The position numbers and the translations under genes were made by a program. Source: Cardinalis cardinalis (lineage: Eukaryota > Chordata > Aves > Passeriformes > Cardinalidae). Taken from it: a stretch of 64,000 bases of DNA. Shown piece after piece: positions 24,731 to 37,000 of this stretch. The stretch is taken from the NCBI GenBank assembly GCA_014549065.1, contig JACDOX010000051.1, positions 2,644,807-2,708,806 on the forward strand. Direction: 5' to 3'. The stretch's first letter is position 1. Each line of letters opens with the position of its first letter. The notes under the pieces are model-generated. The model did no database searches. It was not told the DNA's origin and saw nothing but the letters and a program-made list of their open reading frames with translations.

Positions 24731-27700
24731 CCTTGCAAAAGATGCTTAGGGCTACTCCAAGCTGCAGAGGCAGCAGGAAGAATCAAAAAGGGAAGGACTG
24801 GGGGGAAACCTGTTCATTTGGGAGCTTTTCCTCTAGGACTTCAGTTTGATCTGAGAAAAACCTTCTGGAAGCATCTCTGAGCCTGATGTGGTGGCCTGTC
24901 CACACTGGGCAAGGGAGACTCCCAANTGTCTGGTATTCCAGAGCACTCCTGGCTTACCTAATAATAATAATGGGTTTATTGTAAGGTCAGACTTCTCTCA
25001 TAGTCCCCTCTTCCCTTTGCTTCCCCACACATTCATGGAGAGGGAGAACTGCTCAGTGCTTCTTGCCCTCCTCTGTGACCTGTTCCATAACAGTTGCTCA
25101 TACCAACAAGATCTTATTAAAATATCCAGAAAAAGTATGGGAGGATTGTTTTACCTCCAAACAGAGAAATCTCTCTTCTGAGAAANAAAATCNTGAAACA
25201 TTAAAAAAGTTTGGAGCTTCTATTAGAAGGAAACAGTGGCACTGGAGCACTTCTGAAAANGTGCCTCAAGGTCACACTTTTGAGCTAGTTTCAGAGAACT
25301 GTGTCCAATNTGTAATTTCCAGTCTCCAAAGTAAAAGCAGTGGTGAATGTTGTAATGATTTAATGGCAGTAGTTGGTAAGGAACAAGCTAAGTACCTCTT
25401 GAGAAGCAATAAGTGAAGTATGAGAATTAACTGGAGGAAAATGCACAAGAAAATACAGAAAGATAAACATAAAGTCTTTCATGGNCTTGAGGAATGAGCA
25501 CCTGCAAAGCAGGAATCTGGTCCATATAAAAGGATACCTTGTAAAGACAAATATTTGCCCACAATATACACATTTCTGTGCAGACACAGGAGTGTTTGCA
25601 CATACAGACTCTATTTCTTTACTTGCAAGGAGCTGAAATTTGATATAAAGTCAGAATGTCTATGAAGAGAATAAGAAAAGCTTGTAAAGGCATTTAATGG
25701 AAAATGCCTATGTTGGAATAATGTAATTGGTCCCTGCAGAGTATTCAGGTTAGGGCAAAATCTTAGACAGTGACAAAGGAGGAGAAGGAATGGANACATG
25801 GGAATATTCCCCTTTTTCTCAAGTACAGCAAGTCTCAGTCCAGGCAGAAGCAGCTGAGGCTGATGCAAAGAGTTCTTGCCTCTTCTTACAAGCAGGCAAC
25901 AAACTACGACTCAGAAATTTTAAAGGACTACTTAACTTTCCTCCTGCATTCAGAGGAGAGCAGGTGGGGATCTCATTGCAGGTCAATGGGAATTTCACAG
26001 TGGCCCCAGGGGTGCTGCAGGAGCTCATATTATGGTCTTGTATCTTTGAGGATGTACTGTAAAATAACACTTCACCCTCACTGTGGCAGCCCCTCCAGAG
26101 CATTTCTCTCAGTATTTTACACCACCAAGCTTTACCTCAATGGGGCTGTTGGATATTTATTGCCATTTTCCTTCTTCAAGCCTGAAGAATCTGGCTTTCT
26201 TTCCCTCAAGATATTGACTTCAGGAGAATCAGAATCAAGCTGCCTTACCCAAAGCTCCCAAATCTATGTGGACGCCCACAAACTGCAAGAGGAAAAAATA
26301 CCTTGTAAATGAAGGACCTCAGGAGGAAGGAGGATGGCTTACACTCAGGGATGACCTCNGAGAGTCTGTGCCTGCCCGGGTGTGCAACACATCAGTAGCA
26401 CATATTCAAGACAGATGAAGAGCTTAGGAAGTACAGAAACACGGATTCAGATGTGTCAGCCAGAGCNTGTAAAAACAGCTGCTTAAAAATAATGTTTGGG
26501 GTTTGCCTTTCTGCAGTGACAGGAAAGGAATTCAATGTCAAAGTAGCCACATGTGCTGCTTTACCCCAAAGCACACTGTGCTCTGATCCTTAATTCTTAT
26601 GATGCCTCCTTGAACTGCAAACCATCCATACACATCTCTCCACACTGCCCACAACAACACATGGATTTACTGAGCTAATGGCCCTGCCTTTTGAGCTGCC
26701 CTGCTTAGAACACCCTGAAAGTCCTCAGGATAAATCCAGCTGACAAACTGAAATCCTAGTGTGAAAAACGCTTGTGTTATTTCTAATACTGTCCAGTCCT
26801 TCCAGCCACACAACACTGATGTGCTGATCTGAAACACAGCCCTCAGTAACCATCACAAACTTCTGCAGTCCAGGGAGTGCAGTTTAGGCAGTTTCTGCTG
26901 CCTGGACTGCAAGCTCCTTGTGGATGCATCTTCTGTTGGGGCTTTTGAGTGACTGAGCATACTGTCAGCACTTAAATAATATATCCATATCATCATCATA
27001 TAAAAAAATACAGCCAAAAATCTGTTCACATGGAGATTTTGCTTTAATTGTCACTTGGATGCTCCTAACCACTTTCTCTGCAACTGAGAATAAAGCTGAA
27101 CCTTCCTTTCAGCTCTGTGCCTGTTTCCCTGCCCATGAGTGTGCACCTACTCGGACTCCCCACTCAGCAGAGAAAAGCTGGCTCTGATGCCTGGGGCTTC
27201 CAAAACTGGGCTCTTTTCAGGTAGGATCTTGTTAAAATCATCAATAAATTAGTTGCTGCTCAAAGGGAAGTTGGGGGACAGTGACTTTTTGGAAGCTGAA
27301 GAAGACCTTGGAGGGGTTGCTACAGTGCAGTTACTGAAAAGAAATGTGAGCCAACAGAACAAAAGGCTGGTGGGCAACTCAGTCCAATTGGATTCAAAAT
27401 TGATACATAGGGATGGAAAACAGTCTCAGGCAGACTGTTAAATTGCTGGCTAAGAAAAGATAAATAATATACTTTGACTGTAGTCCCTGTAAAGACTGTA
27501 AGTTACAGGTGTTCTGATCTTCCTACTTTCACAACTTGGTTCAATATTTAGCATATGCTGGTAGCATTTTTTTCCAAAGTCAATGGACTAAATCAACTGT
27601 TTTCTATGTAACATCACAGGCTGGAATGGAGGAGCTTGCTGCAGTATTGCAGGCTAGACAGCTACTTTTGTCTCTTTCCCTGTTTCTTGCTTAAGAAAAC

Positions 27701-27819
27701 AGTAAAAAGAAAGGAAGAGTGGGGAAAAAAGAACTTTACGAAAGAAAAAAAAGTAGATAAATGGAAAAGGAAATCTTAATAAGGTTCTTTTTTTTCTCTT
27801 TTCCTATTTTTTGGAGGCT
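24731..27819. other. Unique non-coding DNA
   Basis: No gene or mobile element is recognised. A short ATA trinucleotide repeat lies at 24959-24971. An open frame of 180 codons at 25770-26312 contains an N and shows no recognisable domain. Confidence 0.6.
24959..24971. repeat. Short (TAA)n microsatellite
   Basis: About four trinucleotide units. Confidence 0.7.
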
Positions 27820-28080
27820 GCTGTATTAAATTAAAGTCATACATAGGTTTCAAAGAAAATCGTATGTCGGTGGAATGGTGAGCCCACCTGACAACGCATG
27901 CTAACAGAATTGTAAATGTAAAGGGTAATGCTTGTCACTTCCTGACAGCTCTAAATGGCCTTTTAGTTCAGTACGCAGAGCTGTCATAAAAAAACATAAA
28001 AATGCATATGCAGACAGCTGAAACTGCAATGCACATCATTATCTGCAAATGGTATAAGTATCCTGAACAAAGGGCCTTCC
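27820..28080. promoter_or_regulatory. Candidate conserved enhancer block F
   Basis: A non-repetitive block with more CpG than its surroundings (four between about 27860 and 27975). It has a CAGCTG E-box near 28016 and ATGCATATGCA-like octamer-related sequence near 28002-28012. It is CNE-like in texture, without alignment support. Confidence 0.25.
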
Positions 28081-29039
28081 AGTTTAAGGACAAGCATAAG
28101 ACATTTTTCTGCCTCTAGCCTTAAAACAAAGTGCTGTCAAGAAAACAAGATTCTCAGTGCCAGAACTGAGGATTTTCTGTCAATCAGCAAGGTGCTACAT
28201 TTGTACATATTTTTCTGACCCCAAATATGAGAAGAGCATCCTTAACAGATGTGTATTTAACTTCTGGCAGATACATCTGTTTCTTCTGGGTTTTTTATTT
28301 TTTGTATCTTTTTTTTTTCTCCCCCTCAAACACACTGCTGAGCAGAACGTTTTTGTTGTGTACTTATTAGTTCCTTCTATCCTGGCTTTTCTTTCTTGCT
28401 TGTTTAAATCATTGTGGTTTCACCATTAGTGAGCCAAGATGTTGGAGAACTTTAAGGATTAATGTTAACCCAGTATGGGAACCTCCCAAAAAAGCTTCAA
28501 ATCCTTTCAACAACCACTGTGCTGGTCTGGTGATGGTTTAAAAATTTTCAAAGTTGCAAGTTCTTTTCCAGGACAGTTTTAAAACACTCAGAAAAGCAAA
28601 GAGTGCTTAGCAAAGCCATTATTGTCCCCAGGAAGCATGAAGAATCAGCCTGTCCCTGCAGCACTCCACCAAGTGTTAGTGAAGATAGGAACCCCAGGGC
28701 AGTGTGAGCACAGTGGCTGCTCACTGACCACTTGAGTCAGGTCTAGGCNGCCCCCAGCATTCCTGTTTTCCCGCATGTGCTGACATTTCTGCTCAGGACA
28801 CCTCTCCAAATAAAGGCAGGACGCTGTAGATTACCTGATATGANTCAAAGCTCAGGAAGAAAAGCAACCTACAGTCCAGGCTCTGCTCTAAGGCAAACTG
28901 GTGTGAACAAGAACTCCCACCCCAATGAATGCATAAAAGAGCAGCAAGAGAGNAGTTGGCATTCCTCCCTTTTTCTTCTTCCTGAACCTCTCATCCAAAT
29001 CTCATCCTGACTGACAGCACTCACAAGAATCCACTGCAG
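28081..29039. other. Unique non-coding DNA
   Basis: A T-rich stretch lies at about 28288-28321. No gene or mobile element is recognised. Confidence 0.6.
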
Positions 29040-29327
29040 CAGCCATGAGCACATAGTGACAGGACAAGAGGGAACAGCTTCAAACAGAAAGAGGGTGAGT
29101 TCAGATCAGATATTGTGACCAAAACCTTCCCTGTGAGAGTGGTGAGGCCCTGGCACAGGTTTCCCTGAGAAGCTGTGGCTGCCCCATCCCTGGAAGTGTC
29201 TAAGGACAGATGAGGCTTGGAGCAACCCGGGATGGTGGAAGGTGTCCTCGCCTGTGAGGAGGAGCTTGGAACAAGATCATCTCCAAGATTCCCTCCAAGC
29301 CAGGCCATTCCATGATTCTGTGATTCT
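29040..29327 (+). mobile_element. CR1 LINE 3' end, 5'-truncated
   Basis: About 290 bases follow the 3' untranslated region of bird CR1 elements in order. They run from a 'gacaggacaagagggaac' start near 29058, through the conserved 'gtggtgaggccctggcacag' at 29140-29159, to the CCATGATTCTGTGATTCT tail at 29310-29327. That tail is the 8-bp repeat terminus diagnostic of CR1. The reverse transcriptase part is absent, as in most CR1 copies. Divergence is moderate, with an altered region near 29250-29280. Confidence 0.92.
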
Positions 29328-31023
29328 ACCCCTGAGACCTTCACTAATGGCCAACCCATCCCCTGCCAGCAAATCACCTGCACAAATATTCATTCACCAG
29401 CACNGCCAGTAAAGCAAAGGTGGAACATGGAAAACCACCAAGTACTTGAACAACACATCCCAGTTCTCCCTAGATATCCAAAAATGTTTCTGTCACCTTG
29501 GTCCCAGTTTCACATGCAGATACCACCACACTCATTAAATTGTATAAAATCCCTTTTTTCTGTGGATTGGCACCTCCATCAGATTTTCAGCTTTTCCTTG
29601 CATTGCTTTTCCAGCTGCTCTCCCAGCCCTGGGCTCAGGCAGCATTTCAGGATCTGTGCAAACAGCAAATAGAGTCTTCTGGCCCTGAACAGTCCAGAAT
29701 CTGGTGTGCACAACACATCTTTGATCTATTTCCTCAGTATCTTGAATTAGCCACCAAATATCTCATTCCAGTGTTATCTGCTTGCAGCATAAACTATGGG
29801 AATATGAATGAAAAATATTTGGAGTTTCAGAACTTCTGAGATTATAGAGGCAAAATTTCTTAGTCCACAAGAAAAGTAANGGAATAAATGTCACAGAGGA
29901 AAATTTCCTATTCATCTCATGGTCTATATTTACAAAGTGCTGTGTTTGAAACAGTAAATTTTCCAGCATGAAATTGCCCTGAACAGTTGCTTAATGGGAT
30001 CTTAATTTTCCTTTAATTAATCACCTTTAGAATTTCTAGCTGTTTCTCCATTAAAATCCACATTTATCATATGTATAATCTTCATTCCTTTCTTCCAAAA
30101 TTGCCCAAAGAAACCATCAAAGGCTAAGGCTGCAACCCTAAAAATTTATTTCTTTTGTATCTGCAGTAAGATGATAGGGGAATACACAGTCATCTTGGGA
30201 AAATACAGGTTTTGGCTGAGATTTTAAAAGATATCTAGTTTCTGTCTGCCTCTGTCTCAAGCAGCCTTCATGGTGCTGCTTGAGACATCTGAAAACATCT
30301 AAATCTGAAGCTTGGTTCCTGTCTGAGTAACTGATTCTAATCCAAGCTCAAGAAAAATTACATCTTAATACTCACTCAACAGCCTTGCTTCCAAAGCTGC
30401 CTCGACAGATGCCTAAATAACTGAACACAATTCTGCAGCACATCCTCCCCAGAGTCTCAGCTTGCACATGTGCCTTTAAACAAAAAAAANGAAAAAAAAA
30501 AGCCTTGCAGACTACATGTAAAAGCCCCATCTGGTGATGCCCAACACAACAGTATGTTTGCACCTAATTACAGTACACTTAAAAAATACACTGTGCATTA
30601 TTGACACAAAAGCACAGGGATATACCTCTGTCTGCTAATCAGTGCTGCTGGACAGAAGGAAAATNTTTCCAACCCCAGTGGAGTCAGCTGATGAACCAGA
30701 CTTCTACAGGGATGGGAGAGGAAGGAGAAATGAAAAGCTGAAGTTTTGGGGTGGAGGTTGGCACATTTGTGAGAGAGATGCACAACATGCCAGTTTTTCA
30801 CTGCCACAAAGCAAGAGCATGCCTGGTTTCCCTGCATGGCTGGCCTTAGGACACGTGTCCTTTCCTGGTGGANGTCTCACCCTGCCCCTCTCTTTGAGCA
30901 CAGCCTCTGTACTGCCATGTTTTAACAGAGACACTGTCGACTGCAGCAGTGAGAATCCAGGACTGCTAACAGCAGCTGAGCTACAGCAGCCAAAATACCT
31001 CAGTGTTTCATCCACAGTGATAT
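29328..31023. other. Unique non-coding DNA with hairpin
   Basis: No gene is recognised. It contains the perfect hairpin at 30253-30287 and an A-rich tract at about 30480-30500. Confidence 0.6.
30253..30287. repeat. Perfect 13-bp inverted repeat (hairpin)
   Basis: The arms TGTCTCAAGCAGC (30253-30265) and GCTGCTTGAGACA (30275-30287) are exact reverse complements separated by nine bases. Flanks allow only patchy additional pairing. Perfect arms this long at such close spacing are expected far less than once in 64 kb by chance. Confidence 0.9.
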
Positions 31024-31098
31024 TGAGCTGGATTTGAACACACATCTTCCAGACAAAAGCTTCCATATCCCATTACCATGACCTGTGCCAGCCGGGCC
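31024..31098 (-). mobile_element. Possible decayed tRNA-derived SINE
   Basis: Read on the minus strand there is an A-box-like TGGCACAGGTCA (31090 to 31079). Downstream of it comes a B-box-like GTTCAAATCC (31039 to 31030). A GC-rich start resembles a tRNA acceptor stem. The T-arm does not pair, so this is not a functional tRNA. A degraded tRNA-derived SINE of MIR or similar type is possible. The characteristic core downstream is not recognisable, so chance is a real alternative. Confidence 0.3.
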
Positions 31099-34000
31099 TC
31101 CCTCTCAATCTGTTCCCTTTAAATTTACAAGGAAAGAAATAACAAGAAAGAAGGACACTCTTTTATTACATTTTTTCAAATAAAATGTCTGAGCTTTCCC
31201 TGGATGGTACCAGCCCGATTTATACAAGGTGAATTTGACCTTCAAGAGGCAGAACATCTGGGAATGACAATTAAAGCCATCTGCACCCAAGGCAAGCAGG
31301 TTGCTCGCTATCCACTCTGTTCTGTCGCCTTCAGAACATGGAGGAGGGGGGGTAATCTCAAGACAGTCATCCCTTTTTTATTGACTGTCTCCTGTGCTTT
31401 TAGAGATGTGAAAATACAGAGCCTGACTGCACTCCTTCCCAAGGAGGCTCANTGAGGATGAAAACTCCAGCAGTGCTGAAGATTTGGGATTTGGGTTCTG
31501 TGGGGATGATGTTAGACAGACACAGATTTTCTTTCATAATTATTCTGACCTCTCTATATCGCAACAGTGGCAACTTGGCNTGTCTGAAATAGGCTCTTGT
31601 ATCTCCTCTGTGGGGCTGAGTGCCTTGTGCATTTTTTACTGACCATCCAAGACCAGGAGGAGTCAAAGGAAAGGTCATGGAGCCCTCTGCTCCAGGAGGT
31701 GATGATTTAAACTCCAGCTCTATTTAAGAAGACTGAAGATATTGAAGATATTGTGAAACATTGGTAAAAATCCAAGCTACCACTTTCTGTAGGAATTTAG
31801 AGNAACTAGACATTTCCTAGAGCTTGTGAATGTTCTAATGGTTGCTGCAATAGGGTAACTTCTGACTCCCTTAACTAATTTTTGAGAGTTTGCTGTTAAA
31901 TCAGGTACTGTTGAAGACTGTCACACTGATTATGCCTGTCCCAGTTTTCCCCCGTGCTCTTCTGATCACTGGTACCATCTGATTGCCTGAAGTTTCATAC
32001 TTTGCTGGTGAGTTCTTTAGAACAGGAGGATTTTATTCGTAGAGCAGGATTTTGGTGCTTGGCTGGAGATGCTAAAACAGTGCAGGTAACAGAAGAGATT
32101 AAGGCACTACCTTTGTCCTGCAGATACCTGTACAGAAGGATCACATTCACTTTTGGACAGGCAGTTAATGACTCATTTGGATAACCAGATCTGTTTGTAA
32201 TTTCAAAAGCAGAAGGANAATATAGAAACAGAAGATGGGAAAAAAACCAACTCACCCAGAACTGTATTTTTTTTTCTGTGGCATTTGGAATATTATTTTC
32301 ATTTGCTCTTTGTATATTTTTTCAGCCCATTTAAGAGCTCCCTGTGTGCCACCTATCGGTCTGACCTATGCTCAGCCCTTCTCCAGACAAAAACAGTGGT
32401 GGGAGAGTCATGCAGGGCCAGAGAAAGGGAGGTGGGAGGCCAGAGACCCATNCAGAAAACAGGGAAAGGGAAAGGAAGGGGATTTTTCTAGGCAGGTTCA
32501 AGCCAACTGCAGCCCAAAACGCCATCACACCCTCTGCCTCGAACTATGGGTGTGACTCAGAGAAACCAGCAACACGAAATTACACCAGCAGAAAGANATC
32601 TCAGAAAATATTCTGCACCATGGATGACATATTCAAGTATGGTGCCTTTGGAGATTTAACCCTGCTTTCTTTGAGTGAGAAACCAGACACTTGGAGAATT
32701 AACCGAGATTATATTGACAGGCCTTGGTTCCACAACAATTCCCTTTGTATGTGCCCCATAAACATCTTTCTTTCCAGTGTCAGTCACACATTCGTTTTCT
32801 ACCACAATAATTCTTTGCTAAGATCCCTTTCCCGTAATAGAAAGAGGGAGAAAAAAAATTGAGTGACACCTCAAACAATATTTGATAGTCTAACAACAAT
32901 TTCTAACTTCAAAGACTATCTACATAAAAGTTGAAGACTTTTGCTACAAAAACCAAACCATTGGGAAATCATTTTCCATCTGACATCAATTCCCCAGCCA
33001 CTAGAATGAAGGCTTTAACTAAAAGTATAACTTTTACTAGAGGTTCTTTAACATTTTAATCTATGCTGTGAGAAAGTATGTACAGACAGGTTAAATTGTG
33101 CCAGAATCCAAGAATGGGGTGTAAGAGGGAGAACCCCACGAGTAAAAGAGAGCTGGTCTTCGTNGCCAGCTGAAAACCACATCCAGACTGAGTTACAGAG
33201 GTTTAACAGGCTAGGGAGTATTTGATTAGCCCCAAATCTTTGTGGACAAAGAGCCACAAGAGGTACAACCAAGAACACTCCTAACCCCCAAAATTGCTGT
33301 CCTAAAGGAAGGGAATTAATTTTTCAGAGCTGAATCATTACAGCAAATCACTCCTAATGTACTGAACCACTGGAGGAATCAATGGATGCAGGTCTACAAA
33401 TCATGTATTTGAGACTCAGTGCTAGCAAAGATCTGTAAGGTTTGATGGTGGGGCATTTTCCTTTCCCAGGAACACTGCCTAAACCCCTCAAAGTCTTCTG
33501 TAACAGTCTTCTCTTTTTCTTCTTTTTTTTTTTTAGCCCTGCTTTCATTTCCAGCTGAAGAGAAGATTGCATGTCTAAGACATCAAGTTGTGACCTTGCA
33601 GTGAATTAAATGGGTGAGCATGTTAAAAGGCTTGTAAATGTATCTGGACCTTTTTTCCTCACCATCTGTTTCATACTTGATATCTTGATAGATAGTTCAG
33701 CTTATTACCCACCACTAACGTCATCTCTCTGCTGAAGCCTTGTTATTTGAAATATGGAGTCTCTCCTTTGTGTAGCAGTGACTAAGAACATTGGAACCCA
33801 CTTAAATTTGTTTTAAATGCATTAAATTGGTAACATGCAGTGTTGCTGCATACCAGTTTCTAAGTTACATAGTAAAAGTTTGCACGATTTAACCAATTTA
33901 ATGTATGAACCAGGCACTCTGTATGGCTCAGAGCAGTCAGGTTTTCCAGTGAAATGTTTGCCTGGTAGTTCACATTGTGCAGAGGTATGCAGATGCTTTT

Positions 34001-37000
34001 GCCAGGAGAAAGTGAAATAATTGATGCAGCTGAAAATGACCTTGATCTAAAAGTCATTACCTCATTCCCTGAAATATCTGAAAATACAATGACAGAAGCA
34101 AGGGCCTGAGTGACTACTGTGACTTTTACTCAGTCCTGAGTACCAGTGTGACATGGGTACATGCCAACAATAAATCATTTTCCTGGAACACACAACAGTA
34201 AGAAGTTGGGGTCACGTTTTCAAACTGGCTTTTTTGCTTTTTCTTTTTGTGTCTGTTGGTTGTGTCTCTGCAGACTTTACATGACGTCTTCCTGTCTGCC
34301 TACATCTATTTTATAGATTAATGGTACCTGTAACTGCTCAGCTGAAAGGTAAAATAATGGCAAGGGTGATGAAACCACATGCTCCATGACATAGGAGGGT
34401 GACTCATGGGGTCAGGAATGAATTCCTGCCTTTCACCACTGGCAGAACCTTATTTTGCTACCAAAGCAGGGTACAAGGTGAGCAGTGTGACCACAGACAC
34501 CTGGAGATGCACAGAACTCCTCAAGGTCTATCAGGTTCATCAGCTTTCCAGGGAAAGGGCAGATCTCCCCAGGCTGCCACAGGGCTGATAAAACCACACC
34601 ACAGCAGGGCTCTGGGCTGCCTTGAGGCAGCTGACCNCAAGCCCAGCAGAGGAAAATAAAACTTTTTTGATTTTCAGATTTTCATATGGGTTGCTGAGGT
34701 CACTTGCACCTGTTGGGGAAGCACTGGAGTGAGGGGCTGGCAGGATCAGACAGGAACTGGCCACCCTTTCTAAAGGGACAAGTGACTTCTGCAACCTCTC
34801 TCTTCCCTTACACACCAAGAAAGGTATCTTGTGCCTTAATAGTGTTACAAACCCATTGTTTCACACCCAAAATGTGGGATCAAGGTCATGCCTACAAACC
34901 ACACTGTCCAAAGGACTTCCTGCCCTTTGTCTTTGAATTGGAACATGCACAGAGGAGCTGGGAATACACTGGCCCAAAGAAGAGAGGGAAGGCATTTAAA
35001 CAAAGTGAACTGAAAGTTGTGCAACAGACATAACTGCAACCAAACACCACCTGCCTAGTGTGAGGAGATTNGATTAATGCTGAAAAATGTCACACTAAGA
35101 GGCTCTGATGCAGGCAAACTACCCTGCATCTAAAGAGGGGCTTCAGGAGGAGATGGTGACTTGGGGGGACCAAAAGTCACAGTGATGACTTTGCCATGGA
35201 GAGGAGCTTCAGCAGCACTGCAAAGACCAGAGCTAAAGCCAGGCTGCTCCTTCTGCAGTAAACACAGGTGCTGTGGACTTAAGGAGTGGAAGCTCCAGGG
35301 GTTTTGGTGGACTTTCCCCACCCATGACAGCCCATGGCTCTGGGAAGCAGTGTGCTCTCTGTACTTCATGGTTTGGGCTTTTCATCTCTGAGCTTTTCAT
35401 GTCTTTCCTGCCTGGGATCTGTCAGGGCTAACGCTGAGAAGGAAAATATCTGCAACAGCAGAGATGTAAAGCNTTCAGAGCTCTCATTCACCACTGATAC
35501 AGAAAGGTATTTCCCTAAATTTTACAGTTAAATCCACATGGANGTGTTACAAACACTTACTTGTGTTACAAAGGATGGTTGAGTGTTGGCAGGATGCCTA
35601 CGTGCTGTACATGATAGACAGTCTAACAGGATTTTTCCTAAGCTCTGCCTGGAATCATTTTCATTTAATTTCATGTAAACAGCATCTCTAGCAGTAGCAA
35701 AAGGACCTCAACAAAGAACCNGAGGTTCTGTTTCCCAAACCAAGCACACTCCAGATCTTCCAGCTCAAACAGAGGTCTGAGCACAGATCTGGATTTATTC
35801 GCAGAGTTCAATTTGGAATCCAATTTTCTAATCAATTCTTCATTGTTTAAATCAATGCTGCTGATATAATGCATCAGAAAACTGATCCGCTTGATGGAGG
35901 ATTTTTAAAAGCTGTATTTTATGGCTGTGTCATCACCAGGCATTTATGGATTTAAAACATTTGTGAAATAGGATTTTCTGGTAAAATCTTGTGTGGTCCA
36001 TTAAACATACAATACACAGCAGAGGAAATACTTGATTATGCTTACACACTTATCTGTGTTTCTTATAATATTCCAAATAAGCAGAGCTTTGCCACATGGT
36101 TATCGGTTCCTGAGATGGCTTCTGAAGTTTGCAGTTTTACTGCCCTGCCTCACAGCTGACAAGTTACCTGTGACTGCCTCAGCTCAGAGCCAGTCCCTGC
36201 AGATAGTTTGTATTTTCCTGTGACATTCCCATTAAAGCAAATTTCCCAGGAACCCCATTCCACTGCCTTAAGCAGCCTGCATGTAGGCATGCCTTTGCAG
36301 CACTCCTGTATGTATACTGTTTCCTTGTATACAAAGCACATGTGGAATCTGTAAGCATAGCAAATGGGATCATTAACTGAAAAATTAATTACGCTCACAC
36401 AAATTGTGTGAATTTGCACTATTAGTTCTACTAGAACTCAGCACAGTGCCTACATAATTGAATACTTCTCTTGAAATCTCAGTGTGGGAATCCAACACTG
36501 AGCTGGCAGCACCAAGTGTCATTTTTCTAAGGATATGTNTAAAAAGTGAGGCTGTCCAAAGTACATGTATGAAGTGATAGATGCTCCTGTACTCTGCTGC
36601 CTTACAAAGCACAGCTCCTCAGTGTATGCCATTGTACAAAAAAACATTCCACAGGGCATCAACTGCAACTTGTACAGCTTAATATAAAAACACCTTGTAA
36701 GAGATAAGAAAAAAAATAACATTAATACTAAAAGATATAAATAACTATTTCATTGAAGAGAGGCTCCTGACATTTTCTTCCCAAGCTCTCCCAGCCATTG
36801 ACTCATGAATTGGCCATTCCNTATGAGCCAAGGAAGTTACATTCATTTGAATCAAAGGTCAGAATTTTTACCTGATGTGTTGAACAACACAAAGGGACTG
36901 TGCCTTGAAGGTTGGGAATAAAAATAAAAACTTAGCTCATCTAATGCAGTTCCATAGGACAGCAAGGAATCCCACCTTCAAAGTGATTAATAAACCCATC

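Noticed and set aside
25770..26312. Open frame of 180 codons, plus strand
   Set aside because: It looks somewhat protein-like in composition but contains an N, overlaps other frames and resembles no family I know.
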